Shown one piece after another: positions 8,788 to 14,857 of a stretch of DNA of 27,544 bases. Where the stretch lies: NCBI GenBank assembly GCA_020025295.1, contig JAHHSJ010000024.1:1-27544 (forward strand). The letters run 5' to 3'. Numbering within the stretch: position 1 is the first letter of the stretch; every line of letters starts with the position of its first letter. Below the pieces are notes generated by a model that was not told the origin of the DNA, did not search any database, and saw nothing but the letters and a program-made list of their open reading frames with translations. The DNA is from Oscillospiraceae bacterium (GTDB lineage: Bacteria > Bacillota > Clostridia > Oscillospirales > Oscillospiraceae). Position numbers and translations under genes: made by a program.

Positions 8788-9915
8788 ATGAGAGAAGATA
8801 TGATTCGGTTATTGAAGGAGATTCTTGAAATCCGTTCTGTCAATTTCGAGGATGATGAAAGTGCTGTTGCAGAATATCTCTGTGAATATTTTAAATTGCA
8901 CGGAGTAAAAAGTAAGGTTCATCGACTGGACGAAAAGCACGCAAATGTGATTGCAGATATCCCGGGTGAAGATACATCGGAAACAGAATTATGGAACGGA
9001 CATCTTGATACTGTTCCATATGGAGATATGAGCAAGTGGACTACTGATCCTGCAAAAGCAGTTGAAAAACAAGGGAAAATATTTGCAAGAGGCGCGTCTG
9101 ACATGAAGAGCGGCGTAGCAGCTATGGTTTATGTATTGACTCATCTAGCGAATAAGCCTGCGCGGAACATACGATTTATTGGCAGCTGCGATGAAGAAAA
9201 AAATGGGCTTGGAGCAGAGGCCGCGCGGAGAGCAGATCTTCCGGAAAAATACAATTTTCTGCTGATTGGTGAACCGACAAATATGCATCTTGGCGTTACG
9301 CATAAAGGATGCTTATGGTTGAAGCTGCATGTAAAAGGGAAAACGGGACATGGTGCTTATCCGGAAGCAGGCGTAAATGCAATTCACTATGCATACCAGC
9401 TTGCAATGAGCATCAAGGATTATGTTTATAGCTTTAGTAACTCGATTTTAGGAACAGCAACCGCACAGATTGATATGATCAAAGGAGGCACAGTTCCAAA
9501 TATGACAGCCGATAACTGCGAGCTTGTTATGGATATTCGTATGGTTCCCGGATTATCAACCGAAATGATTATGACACATGGCCTGAGCACTCTGGCAGCA
9601 CTTCAGCAAAAAGCACCGGAGCTATGTGCAGAGTTTGAAGTGCTAAATGGCAGGCGTGCTTTTGAAATCGACGATGACGAGCCGCATCTTGTCCGACTCA
9701 AAAGACTGCTGAAAGAACATGGCTACGACGGGGATAATATCGGTATCAATTTTTTCACAGATGCTTCTATCATTGCAAAAGAAGAATTGGACAAAAATGT
9801 GCTGTTATTTGGCCCCGGTGATCCCTTGTTAGCACATCAACCAAACGAATACGTAGAGATATCAAAATATTTGGATACAATCGAAATCCTAACGGAATTT
9901 GTAAATGCGAAATAA
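8788..9915 (+). CDS. M20-family metallohydrolase (ArgE/DapE-like), second copy
   Basis: 375-aa di-zinc hydrolase of the M20A group. Visible ligands: His in WNGHLDTVPY, Asp in ARGASDMKSG, the Glu-Glu pair in CDEEKNGLGA, the GEPTN segment typical of ArgE/DapE-like enzymes, and His in LLAHQPNEY near the C-terminus. The start lacks a strong ribosome site; AGAGAAAG lies upstream and a second in-frame ATG is present at 8800, so the exact start is uncertain. It is the last gene of the operon and is followed by a terminator. Substrate unknown; deacylation or a peptidase role is the family expectation. Confidence 0.85.
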   Translation: MREDMIRLLKEILEIRSVNFEDDESAVAEYLCEYFKLHGVKSKVHRLDEKHANVIADIPGEDTSETELWNGHLDTVPYGDMSKWTTDPAKAVEKQGKIFARGASDMKSGVAAMVYVLTHLANKPARNIRFIGSCDEEKNGLGAEAARRADLPEKYNFLLIGEPTNMHLGVTHKGCLWLKLHVKGKTGHGAYPEAGVNAIHYAYQLAMSIKDYVYSFSNSILGTATAQIDMIKGGTVPNMTADNCELVMDIRMVPGLSTEMIMTHGLSTLAALQQKAPELCAEFEVLNGRRAFEIDDDEPHLVRLKRLLKEHGYDGDNIGINFFTDASIIAKEELDKNVLLFGPGDPLLAHQPNEYVEISKYLDTIEILTEFVNAK

Positions 9916-9925
9916 GAGCAATAAA

Positions 9926-9952
9926 AAGAAAGTCCCTGTACAGGGCTTTCTT
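9926..9952 (+). terminator. Probable terminator of the nucleoside operon
   Basis: Arms AAGAAAGTCCCTG and CAGGGCTTTCTT pair with one bulged T around a TA turn, 11 bp after the stop of the second M20 gene. The stem itself ends in a T-rich 3' arm. Confidence 0.65.
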
Positions 9953-10266
9953 CAGCCTGCATTTTGCAGACAGATTTTTCAGATGGCATCTGTTTGGAAT
10001 ATTCTGAGTTAAATTACTTGATTTTATCCACGATTATTAGATGCCGCAGGGCTTTCATAAAATCCTCCAAACCTGTTGATAACAAAGGTGTTTGGCAAAC
10101 AGTTCACCCTGTCCCCTTATACGGTTTCACCCCTGTTTATGCTTTTTTTGAAGGCTTATAAGGACAAATGCAAGGGAAGAAAAATCCCATAAAAGGTAAT
10201 AACAGAGCGTGGCAATCGGCAGATAAGTGGCATATGTGCGAATATATTATACCGGAGGATTTAAGA
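9953..10266. other. Gene-free stretch before the tnpV remnant
   Basis: No reading frame here has a credible ribosome site or a recognisable product; a 65-codon open frame at 9964-10161 looks accidental. A T-rich run lies near 10141-10149 and GGAGG at 10255-10259 belongs to the following tnpV start. The stretch may be decayed mobile-element DNA, but nothing in it proves that. Confidence 0.5.
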
Positions 10267-10605
10267 ATGGACAAGTACAAGTGCGATGAATCGGGTGGAC
10301 TGTGGTACGAGATGAAGGGAGACCATTACTTCCTCTGCCTGCCTCTGCCGGAAGCCGATCGGGCTCTGGGAGCAGCGGCACAAGAGTTACTTGCAGGAGC
10401 AATGGAAGAGCATCTACACGCAGCTGCTGACCAGCAACAGATATCTTGCCAAAATTGACTGGCAGGCACGGGAGCGAATAAAGGTTCGGGGTGGAACAAG
10501 GGAATCGCCGAACAGCGCAAGACTGAAAACGCCATGGAATGGGTGTGCAGAAGGAATAACATCCAGGCGTGTGCCAGAGAGATCGTGGACGCAGAGATAA
10601 GTTAA
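10267..10605 (+). pseudogene. tnpV-like transposon-encoded protein, disrupted by two frameshifts
   Basis: TnpV proteins are small accessory proteins of unknown function carried by clostridial transposons. The opening (frame of 10267) reads LWYEMKGDHYFLCLPLPEA, like the family's N-terminal YE..GDYY.P.L.LPE. Near 10360 the similarity moves to the +1 frame, GLWEQRHKSYLQEQ then TQLLTSNRYLAKIDWQARER, matching the central G.WG..H..YL...Y..LL...L..YL..I..QA..R pattern. Between about 10470 and 10500 it returns to the first frame as ENAMEWVCRRNNIQACAREI, matching the C-terminal QMEWV.RMN.I...A.EI. The three pieces in correct order show one gene broken by compensating shifts. GGAGG precedes the start. 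Similarity is judged from memory of the family, without alignment. Confidence 0.7.
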
Positions 10606-10644
10606 GGCGGCAGGGAGAAATCCCTGCCGCCTTAACTTATCTCT
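10593..10644. repeat. 24-bp perfect inverted repeat with GAAA loop
   Basis: Bases 10593-10616 are the exact reverse complement of 10621-10644, with GAAA between. The left arm overlaps the tnpV stop codon (10603-10605). There is no T-run, and the stem is longer than most terminators. It could be a bidirectional terminator, a transposon-end structure or a mobile palindrome. Confidence 0.85.
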
Positions 10645-10721
10645 TACTGAGTAACCGTCAAACGGCCATAAAATAGTCGTCAAAAATGCCACCGGCTTCT
10701 TGCCCTGATAGAGAAATGTAA

Positions 10722-10765
10722 AAAACGCCGCTCATAGTACCAAATTGTACTGTGAGTGGCGTTTT
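10722..10765. terminator. Stem-loop with T-rich 3' arm
   Basis: AAAACGCCGCTCATAGTAC pairs with GTACTGTGAGTGGCGTTTT, with two G-T wobbles and a CAAATT loop. The 3' arm ends in TTTTCTTT. No gene ends just upstream except the tnpV remnant, so the hairpin is an orphan terminator, possibly active on both strands. Confidence 0.55.
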
Positions 10766-10817
10766 CTTTGATTATGGCGGCGCAGATTTTATGTCCGTAA
10801 GACGGATATCACTATCG

Positions 10818-10892
10818 TTCGGAATAATAGCGTTGCATTGTTCCAAACAATAGGTGTATTATTCCGAATAAAACAAAAGGTATTGTTCCGAA
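10818..10892. repeat. Four copies of an ATTRTTCCRAA motif in a gene-free region
   Basis: The 11-bp motif occurs at 10837-10847 (ATTGTTCCAAA), 10858-10868 (ATTATTCCGAA) and 10882-10892 (ATTGTTCCGAA), and inverted at 10818-10828 (TTCGGAATAAT). Start-to-start spacing is 19, 21 and 24 bp, about two helical turns each. The first and third copies form a perfect inverted pair. Spacing and repetition suggest a protein-binding array (operator, iteron-like or recombinase accessory sites). No open frame of quality overlaps it. Confidence 0.55.
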
Positions 10893-11070
10893 GCTGTGTG
10901 TTTCTGTGCTGAACATCTTTTAATATACAGAATTTCATCCCATACAAATCCCATAATACGAAAGCACTGACTGAACAAAGCAGGACAAGGCAGTGCAAAA
11001 CAGGAAGCGGCACCCTACAAAACAGCGTACAACAGTGCAGGAAAGCACCCGAAGAACATTCAGACATGCG

Positions 11071-11115
11071 TTTGGGAGCAGGATGCCGCAGGTTCGAATC
11101 CTGTCACTCGGACCA
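11071..11115 (+). other. 3' part of a tRNA-Pro(UGG) gene, probable integration attachment site
   Basis: The sequence starts exactly at an anticodon loop TTTGGGA (anticodon TGG) and continues through the 3' anticodon stem GCAGG, a variable loop, a T arm with GGTTCGAATCC, the acceptor 3' strand CACTCGG, discriminator A and an encoded CCA. The required 5' half (acceptor CCGAGTG, D arm, 5' anticodon stem CCTGC) is missing: the bases before the loop do not pair. A perfect 13-bp terminator follows at 11124. Truncated tRNA 3' ends of this kind are the usual far-end attachment sites of integrated elements. Because the tRNA fragment reads left to right, the element would lie to the left and the chromosome to the right. 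Confidence 0.75.
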
Positions 11116-11123
11116 TCTTTCTT

Positions 11124-11153
11124 AGAAAAACCGCCTAAATAGGCGGTTTTTCT
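11124..11153 (+). terminator. Terminator after the tRNA-Pro fragment
   Basis: AGAAAAACCGCCT and AGGCGGTTTTTCT pair perfectly around AAAT, with the T-run within the 3' arm. It is probably the original terminator of the tRNA gene. Confidence 0.75.
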
Positions 11154-11366
11154 GAGTTTCTGATAGCTTTTTCTGAAATCTATTCCTAACAAAATCCGGC
11201 GGTTTCGGACAGACAAAAAATCAGGCAGCAGAAATCTTTGTGATCCAGTCCTTGGAAGAACTTCTGATAGAGCACTTGTAAACATTCATACATGGTGGTC
11301 ATCCCATGTCTTGTTTTCAGCAACGCAAACACGCACCAGCCCCTGTATGGAATAGACAACCCTATA

Positions 11367-11394
11367 TTGTAATTTTACGATGCTTTGATATACT
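11367..11394 (+). promoter_or_regulatory. Sigma-A-like promoter for the 11424 gene
   Basis: -35 TTGTAA (11367-11372) and -10 TATACT (11389-11394), 16 bp apart, end 29 bp before the ATG. The 210 bases between the tRNA terminator and this promoter hold nothing recognisable. Confidence 0.5.
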
Positions 11395-11423
11395 TGAAGC
11401 AAGGCCACAAAAGAGGTGTGTTT

Positions 11424-12152
11424 ATGCAGAACCGATACACAGGAGACATCGGAGATTACGGCAAACTGGGACTTTTGCGCCAGTTGGAACAGGCAGGACT
11501 TCGAATTGGAGTAAACTGGTATTTGACACCAGATGAAGCAGGAAGGAACAATGATGGAAAATTTATCAAGTACCTAATAGACGAATCATTTAAGACCTGT
11601 GATCCGCAGCTATGGGAAGCACTTGGCGAGATTGTCTGTTCTGGAACAAGAGAAATTCGCTCATTGCAAACAGCGAAAATTCTAAAAGCTGCATTTTACG
11701 ATGCCCCCATGAATTTTTGCGCCACCACATCCTTTGAGCGAAAAAAGGAACGCTATCACTGGCACCAAGCCGCTCTAACTCCGTTATCTCACTGTGATGT
11801 AGTCTTCGTTGATCCGGATAACGGTCTGATGGTCCCTTCTGCTATGGGGCGTCGAAAAAGCATCAAGTATGTTTTACCGCAGGAACTGCACGACTACTAT
11901 GCTGCGGGAGCCAGCATTATTTATTATCAACACAAGGCCCGTTACAAGGATTTTGTTTATACAGAACGCAACAAGGGATTGCTGGAATCGGGTGCTTTCC
12001 CGTCCGCAAGTGGACTTGGGCTCAAATTCCGCACAACTTCTCAACGTTTTTACTTTTTTATTTTGCAGCCAAAACACGAATCTTTTATTCGAGTTCAGAT
12101 ACAAGCTATGCTGGAAACAGCATGGAAGGAACATTTTTCATTATGTGAATAG
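11424..12152 (+). CDS. Conserved-looking protein of unknown function (VDPDNG motif)
   Basis: 242 aa, no signal peptide or membrane segment. The N-terminus MQNRYTGDIGDYGKLGLLRQ is a motif I recall from a widespread uncharacterised family. Other fixed-looking segments are VNWYLTPDE (about residues 30-38), DVVFVDPDNGL (125-135) and IKYVLPQEL (147-155). The hydrophobic strand ending in DPDNG resembles an acidic active-site loop; a nucleotide- or methyl-transfer function is conceivable but not shown. An in-frame ATG at 11385 has no ribosome site, whereas ATG at 11424 has AGAGGTG 5-11 nt upstream. It has its own promoter and a terminator at 12153. It lies between a probable attachment site and the CRISPR-Cas locus, so a defence link is possible by context only. 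Confidence 0.75.
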   Translation: MQNRYTGDIGDYGKLGLLRQLEQAGLRIGVNWYLTPDEAGRNNDGKFIKYLIDESFKTCDPQLWEALGEIVCSGTREIRSLQTAKILKAAFYDAPMNFCATTSFERKKERYHWHQAALTPLSHCDVVFVDPDNGLMVPSAMGRRKSIKYVLPQELHDYYAAGASIIYYQHKARYKDFVYTERNKGLLESGAFPSASGLGLKFRTTSQRFYFFILQPKHESFIRVQIQAMLETAWKEHFSLCE

Positions 12153-12178
12153 AAACAGAAGGACAACCCCTTCTGTTT
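12153..12178 (+). terminator. Terminator after the 11424 gene
   Basis: AAACAGAAGG (12153-12162) pairs with CCTTCTGTTT (12169-12178) and is followed by TC. It begins inside the stop codon region of the preceding gene. The rest of the gap up to cas3 (12179-12386) contains only a small inverted repeat (CAGAGTC/GACTCTG near 12232-12252) and no gene. Confidence 0.6.
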
Positions 12179-12386
12179 TCCAATGCAAGGTATTGATTCT
12201 GTCCCAGTGTCTGCCACAGAATAAGAACAATCCAGAGTCACAGGGACTCTGTGTTAATTTTGCTCCATGATTACCGCAATTCCATTGATTTCCCGGTGTA
12301 TATCGGTATGACCACTGAGCCAGATATTCCAACTGTACGGTCACCGGCAGGGTAGTAACCAGAGAATCCTTCTATATCTGGATCGT

Positions 12387-12414
12387 TTGATCGACATCTT
12401 CCGGAAGCTATTTA
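12387..12414 (+). promoter_or_regulatory. Weak candidate promoter for cas3
   Basis: TTGATC (12387-12392) and TATTTA (12409-12414) are spaced by 16 bp and lie 23 bp before the cas3 start. Both boxes are imperfect, so the assignment is tentative. Confidence 0.3.
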
Positions 12415-12436
12415 AACTAAAAAATGAGGTGTTTTG

Positions 12437-14587
12437 ATGGAAAGCTGCTATCTGTCTCATTGTGCTGAGGATGGCCGTCAGGAGTCCGTCCTGCAGCACT
12501 TGCAGGAAACCGCTATTATGGCCGAAGGCTTCGCCGCCGCCTTTGGCGCTGGCCCACAGGGCTATCTGGCCGGACTGATGCATGACATTGGTAAATATTC
12601 CGACGCTTTTCAAGCTCGATTGCAGGGCAATCCCCATCGGGTAGATCATTCCACCGCAGGCGCATGGGAAACTTGGCAGATGCACCAATCTTTTGCCTGC
12701 TTTGCCATTGCCGGACACCATGGTGGCTTACCGGATGGTGGCTGCCTCACCGACACTTCCGACCAGAGCACCTTACACGGCCGGATGAAGCGCGGTAAAA
12801 AACATCTGTTGCCGCCTTATTCCCGCTGGGCTTCAGAAGTTACTCTTCCAAAAGATATTTCCTTCCCTGACTTTTTAACCACGCCTACCGTCACACAGGC
12901 AGATGCTATGTTTTTTGCCCGGATGATATATTCTTGTCTGGTAGATGCAGATTTTCTTTGCACGGAACGTTTTATGTCCAACCATGGCCGCGACTTTATT
13001 CCCTCCAACATTGCCACTTTGGACACTCTGCTGCAAAACAAAACTGCCGGGTGGTTTCCGCCGAAAAACAAGCTGAACGAGCAGCGATGTGCGATTCTAT
13101 CCCAATGCCGCCAACAGGCAGAACGTGAACCAGGTCTGTTTACCTTGACCGTTCCTACCGGTGGTGGAAAAACCACTGCTTCGCTTTCTTTTGCACTGGC
13201 TCATGCTCGTAAATATCATAAAAGCCGGGTAATCTACATTATTCCTTACACATCTATCATTGACCAAAATGCAGCCGTATTCCGAGATCTTCTGGGGGAG
13301 GATGTGGTACTGGAACACCACTCCGGGGTGATGTATGATATGAACGATGAAGCAACGCCCCACACGATTCGTATGGCGCAAGCTACCGAAAACTGGGATA
13401 TGCCGGTTGTAGTCACTACCGCTGTGCAATTTTTTGAGTCCCTGTACGCAAACCGTTCTTCTCAATGTCGCAAGCTCCATAATATGGCGAACAGTGTCCT
13501 AATTTTTGACGAAGCCCAGATGATGCCTATCCCATACCTGCGGCCCTGTGTCTATGCCATCGCTCAGCTGGTTCAGCACTATAACAGCTCTGCCGTGCTT
13601 TGTACCGCAACCCAGCCAGCTCTAGGATCCCTCTTCCATGAATTTCTCCCGGATCAGCCCATTACTGAGCTATGCCCCGCAGAGTGCTATGATGGCTCTG
13701 TTTTTCAACGCACCAGTTTTCAGGTTGCCGGCAAGCTGGACTGGGATACGCTGTCACATCAGCTAAATCAACTTCCGCAGGTGCTTTGCATTGTCAACAG
13801 CCGAACGGCTGCGCAGGAAATCTTCAGCCGTTTGGATAAGGACGGAAGTTTCCACCTATCTACATTGATGTATCCTGTCCATCGTAAGGCTGTTTTGGAC
13901 ACAATTCGCGACCGTTTAGAAAAAGGCCTTCCTTGTCGAGTGGTTTCTACTTCCTTAATCGAAGCCGGTGTTGATGTAGACTTTCCGGCTGTTTATCGGG
14001 AACAGGCCGGTTTGGACTCTATTTTACAGGCCGCAGGAAGATGTAATCGGGAAGGAAAGCACTCTGCCCGAGAAAGCATTGTTACTATTTTTGAAAGTCA
14101 GGGTACAATACCACAGCTGTTTTCTGCTCCTGTTGCTGCATGGCGCTCCACGGCAAGACAATACGCCGACATCACCAGTCGGGAAGCAATTCATTCCTAT
14201 TTCAGCGATTTACTGGATTTAAAAGGGCCTTCTGCGCAGGACTGCAAGGATATTCTGCAAAAGATGAACGCTCCTGACTGTCCATTCCGCAGCATTGCTG
14301 ACGAATTTCATCTCATTGAAACCAGCTCACGGACCATTTATATTCCTCTGGAAACCGGGGCATCTTTGGTAGAGCAACTGCGTGCCGGTCAGATTGATCA
14401 GAATCTGTTTCGCAATCTGAGTAAATATAGCGTAACAGTGTATGAAAATCAATTTTGCCAATTGGAAACGGCCGGTGCACTGGAAGTATTGGATGATGGT
14501 TCTGCCATTTTACTGAATACATCGCTTTATGACCCTCAAACCGGGCTGGCCCGTACTGCGGAAAGTGGTAGCGGATTGTTCTCGTAA
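12437..14587 (+). CDS. cas3: Cas3 nuclease-helicase, type I-C (HD domain fused to DExH helicase)
   Basis: 716-aa effector that unwinds and degrades DNA marked by Cascade. HD nuclease residues: the LMHDIGK motif (His49-Asp50), His71 in DHSTAGAW, His94-His95 in AIAGHHGG and Asp170 in LVDADF. Helicase motifs: Walker A, PTGGGKTT (Lys about 245), FDEAQMMP (DEAQ at 358-361), CTATQP (389-394), STSLIEAGVDVDFP (505-517) and QAAGRCNREG (531-540). All catalytic motifs look intact, so interference should be possible. ATG at 12437 is chosen over the adjacent TTG because GAGGTG lies 7-12 nt upstream. Unlike the common I-C layout, it is separated from cas5c by 270 bp carrying a stem-loop, a crRNA-like element on the other strand and a new promoter. 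Confidence 0.95.
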   Translation: MESCYLSHCAEDGRQESVLQHLQETAIMAEGFAAAFGAGPQGYLAGLMHDIGKYSDAFQARLQGNPHRVDHSTAGAWETWQMHQSFACFAIAGHHGGLPDGGCLTDTSDQSTLHGRMKRGKKHLLPPYSRWASEVTLPKDISFPDFLTTPTVTQADAMFFARMIYSCLVDADFLCTERFMSNHGRDFIPSNIATLDTLLQNKTAGWFPPKNKLNEQRCAILSQCRQQAEREPGLFTLTVPTGGGKTTASLSFALAHARKYHKSRVIYIIPYTSIIDQNAAVFRDLLGEDVVLEHHSGVMYDMNDEATPHTIRMAQATENWDMPVVVTTAVQFFESLYANRSSQCRKLHNMANSVLIFDEAQMMPIPYLRPCVYAIAQLVQHYNSSAVLCTATQPALGSLFHEFLPDQPITELCPAECYDGSVFQRTSFQVAGKLDWDTLSHQLNQLPQVLCIVNSRTAAQEIFSRLDKDGSFHLSTLMYPVHRKAVLDTIRDRLEKGLPCRVVSTSLIEAGVDVDFPAVYREQAGLDSILQAAGRCNREGKHSARESIVTIFESQGTIPQLFSAPVAAWRSTARQYADITSREAIHSYFSDLLDLKGPSAQDCKDILQKMNAPDCPFRSIADEFHLIETSSRTIYIPLETGASLVEQLRAGQIDQNLFRNLSKYSVTVYENQFCQLETAGALEVLDDGSAILLNTSLYDPQTGLARTAESGSGLFS

Positions 14588-14595
14588 CGGAGAAA

Positions 14596-14621
14596 GCACG
14601 AAAGCATTGCTGCTTTCGTGC
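14596..14621. terminator. Stem-loop shared by cas3 and the minus-strand crRNA-like RNA
   Basis: GCACGAAAGCA (14596-14606) pairs perfectly with TGCTTTCGTGC (14611-14621) around a TTGC loop. A further GAAA/TTTC pairing extends it past a bulge. On the plus strand it begins 8 nt after the cas3 stop; on the minus strand it closes the small RNA and is followed by TTTCT. The T-runs are short on both strands. Confidence 0.65.
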
Positions 14622-14677
14622 CTTTCACATACTACCTCTTCATCATTCATATTTCAATCCACGCTTTGCTGCGACAT
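14596..14677 (-). ncRNA. Putative crRNA-like regulatory RNA (CreR-type) between cas3 and cas5c
   Basis: Reading the minus strand from about 14677: GTCGC (14675-14671), AGCAAA, then GCGTGGATTGAAAT (14664-14651). This is a type I-C repeat with its 14-nt hairpin core replaced by 6 nt: the first 5 bases equal those of the local array repeat and the last 14 differ from it at two positions. A 29-nt guide-like segment (14650-14622) begins ATGAATGATGAAGAGG and runs into the stem-loop at 14621-14596. A sigma-A-like promoter ends 6 nt before the element. The guide's first 16 nt match 13 bases at 14758-14773, next to the cas5c -35 box. Promoter, handle, guide and stem-loop in order argue for a real RNA. 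By analogy with CreR guides of other CRISPR types it could direct Cascade to repress cas transcription. Cas5c normally needs the repeat hairpin; only a 3-bp CGC/GCG stem remains, so processing is an open question. Confidence 0.65.
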
Positions 14678-14682
14678 ACTCA

Positions 14683-14711
14683 AGTATACAGGCACGAATG
14701 CGTTTAGGCAA
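14683..14711 (-). promoter_or_regulatory. Promoter of the crRNA-like RNA
   Basis: On the minus strand: -35 TTGCCT (14711-14706), 17-bp spacer, -10 TATACT (14688-14683). The expected start, 6-8 nt downstream, falls at 14677-14675, the first base of the repeat-like element. Confidence 0.6.
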
Positions 14712-14754
14712 TATCTCTTTTATATAAACTCAGCGATATATCTTTTTAGAATTC

Positions 14755-14791
14755 TTTATGAAGTATGAAGGGGTTAACTTTTTAATTTGGA
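14755..14791 (+). promoter_or_regulatory. Putative pseudo-target of the crRNA-like guide over the cas5c -35 box
   Basis: Bases 14758-14773 read ATGAAGTATGAAGGGG, and the guide reads ATGAATGATGAAGAGG. They match at positions 1-5, 8-13, 15 and 16; later positions do not match well. The upstream trinucleotide (14755-14757) is TTT, whereas TTC is the known I-C PAM. A 33-34 nt protospacer footprint would run to about 14791 and cover the -35 box. Partial pairing limited to the PAM-proximal part is what a binding-only, non-cleaving target would show. Confidence 0.5.
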
Positions 14792-14801
14792 GTGTTATAA
14801 T
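14773..14801 (+). promoter_or_regulatory. Promoter of the cas5c-cas8c-cas7c operon
   Basis: -35 GTTAAC (14773-14778; TTAACT one base later is equivalent), 17-bp spacer, perfect -10 TATAAT (14796-14801), 57 bp before the cas5c ATG. The short 5' leader (14808-14857) has no room for a toxin gene, only the ribosome site. Confidence 0.65.
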
Positions 14802-14857
14802 CAAATCAAACCACGAAGTCTCTCATAGTTATTCATTTACGAAAGGAAGTGACTACG

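Noticed and set aside
9964..10161. 65-codon plus-strand open frame after the nucleoside operon
   Set aside because: No ribosome site, no recognisable motif and low-quality composition; probably accidental.
10935..11285. Minus-strand open frame containing SDRIRTCGILLPNA
   Set aside because: This peptide is the antisense translation of the tRNA-Pro T arm and acceptor end, a well-known false protein.
14802..14857. A possible creT-like toxin gene under the guide-targeted promoter, as in CreTA modules
   Set aside because: Only about 50 nt separate the promoter from cas5c, with no start codon plus ribosome site other than that of cas5c. The repression target looks like the cas operon itself.
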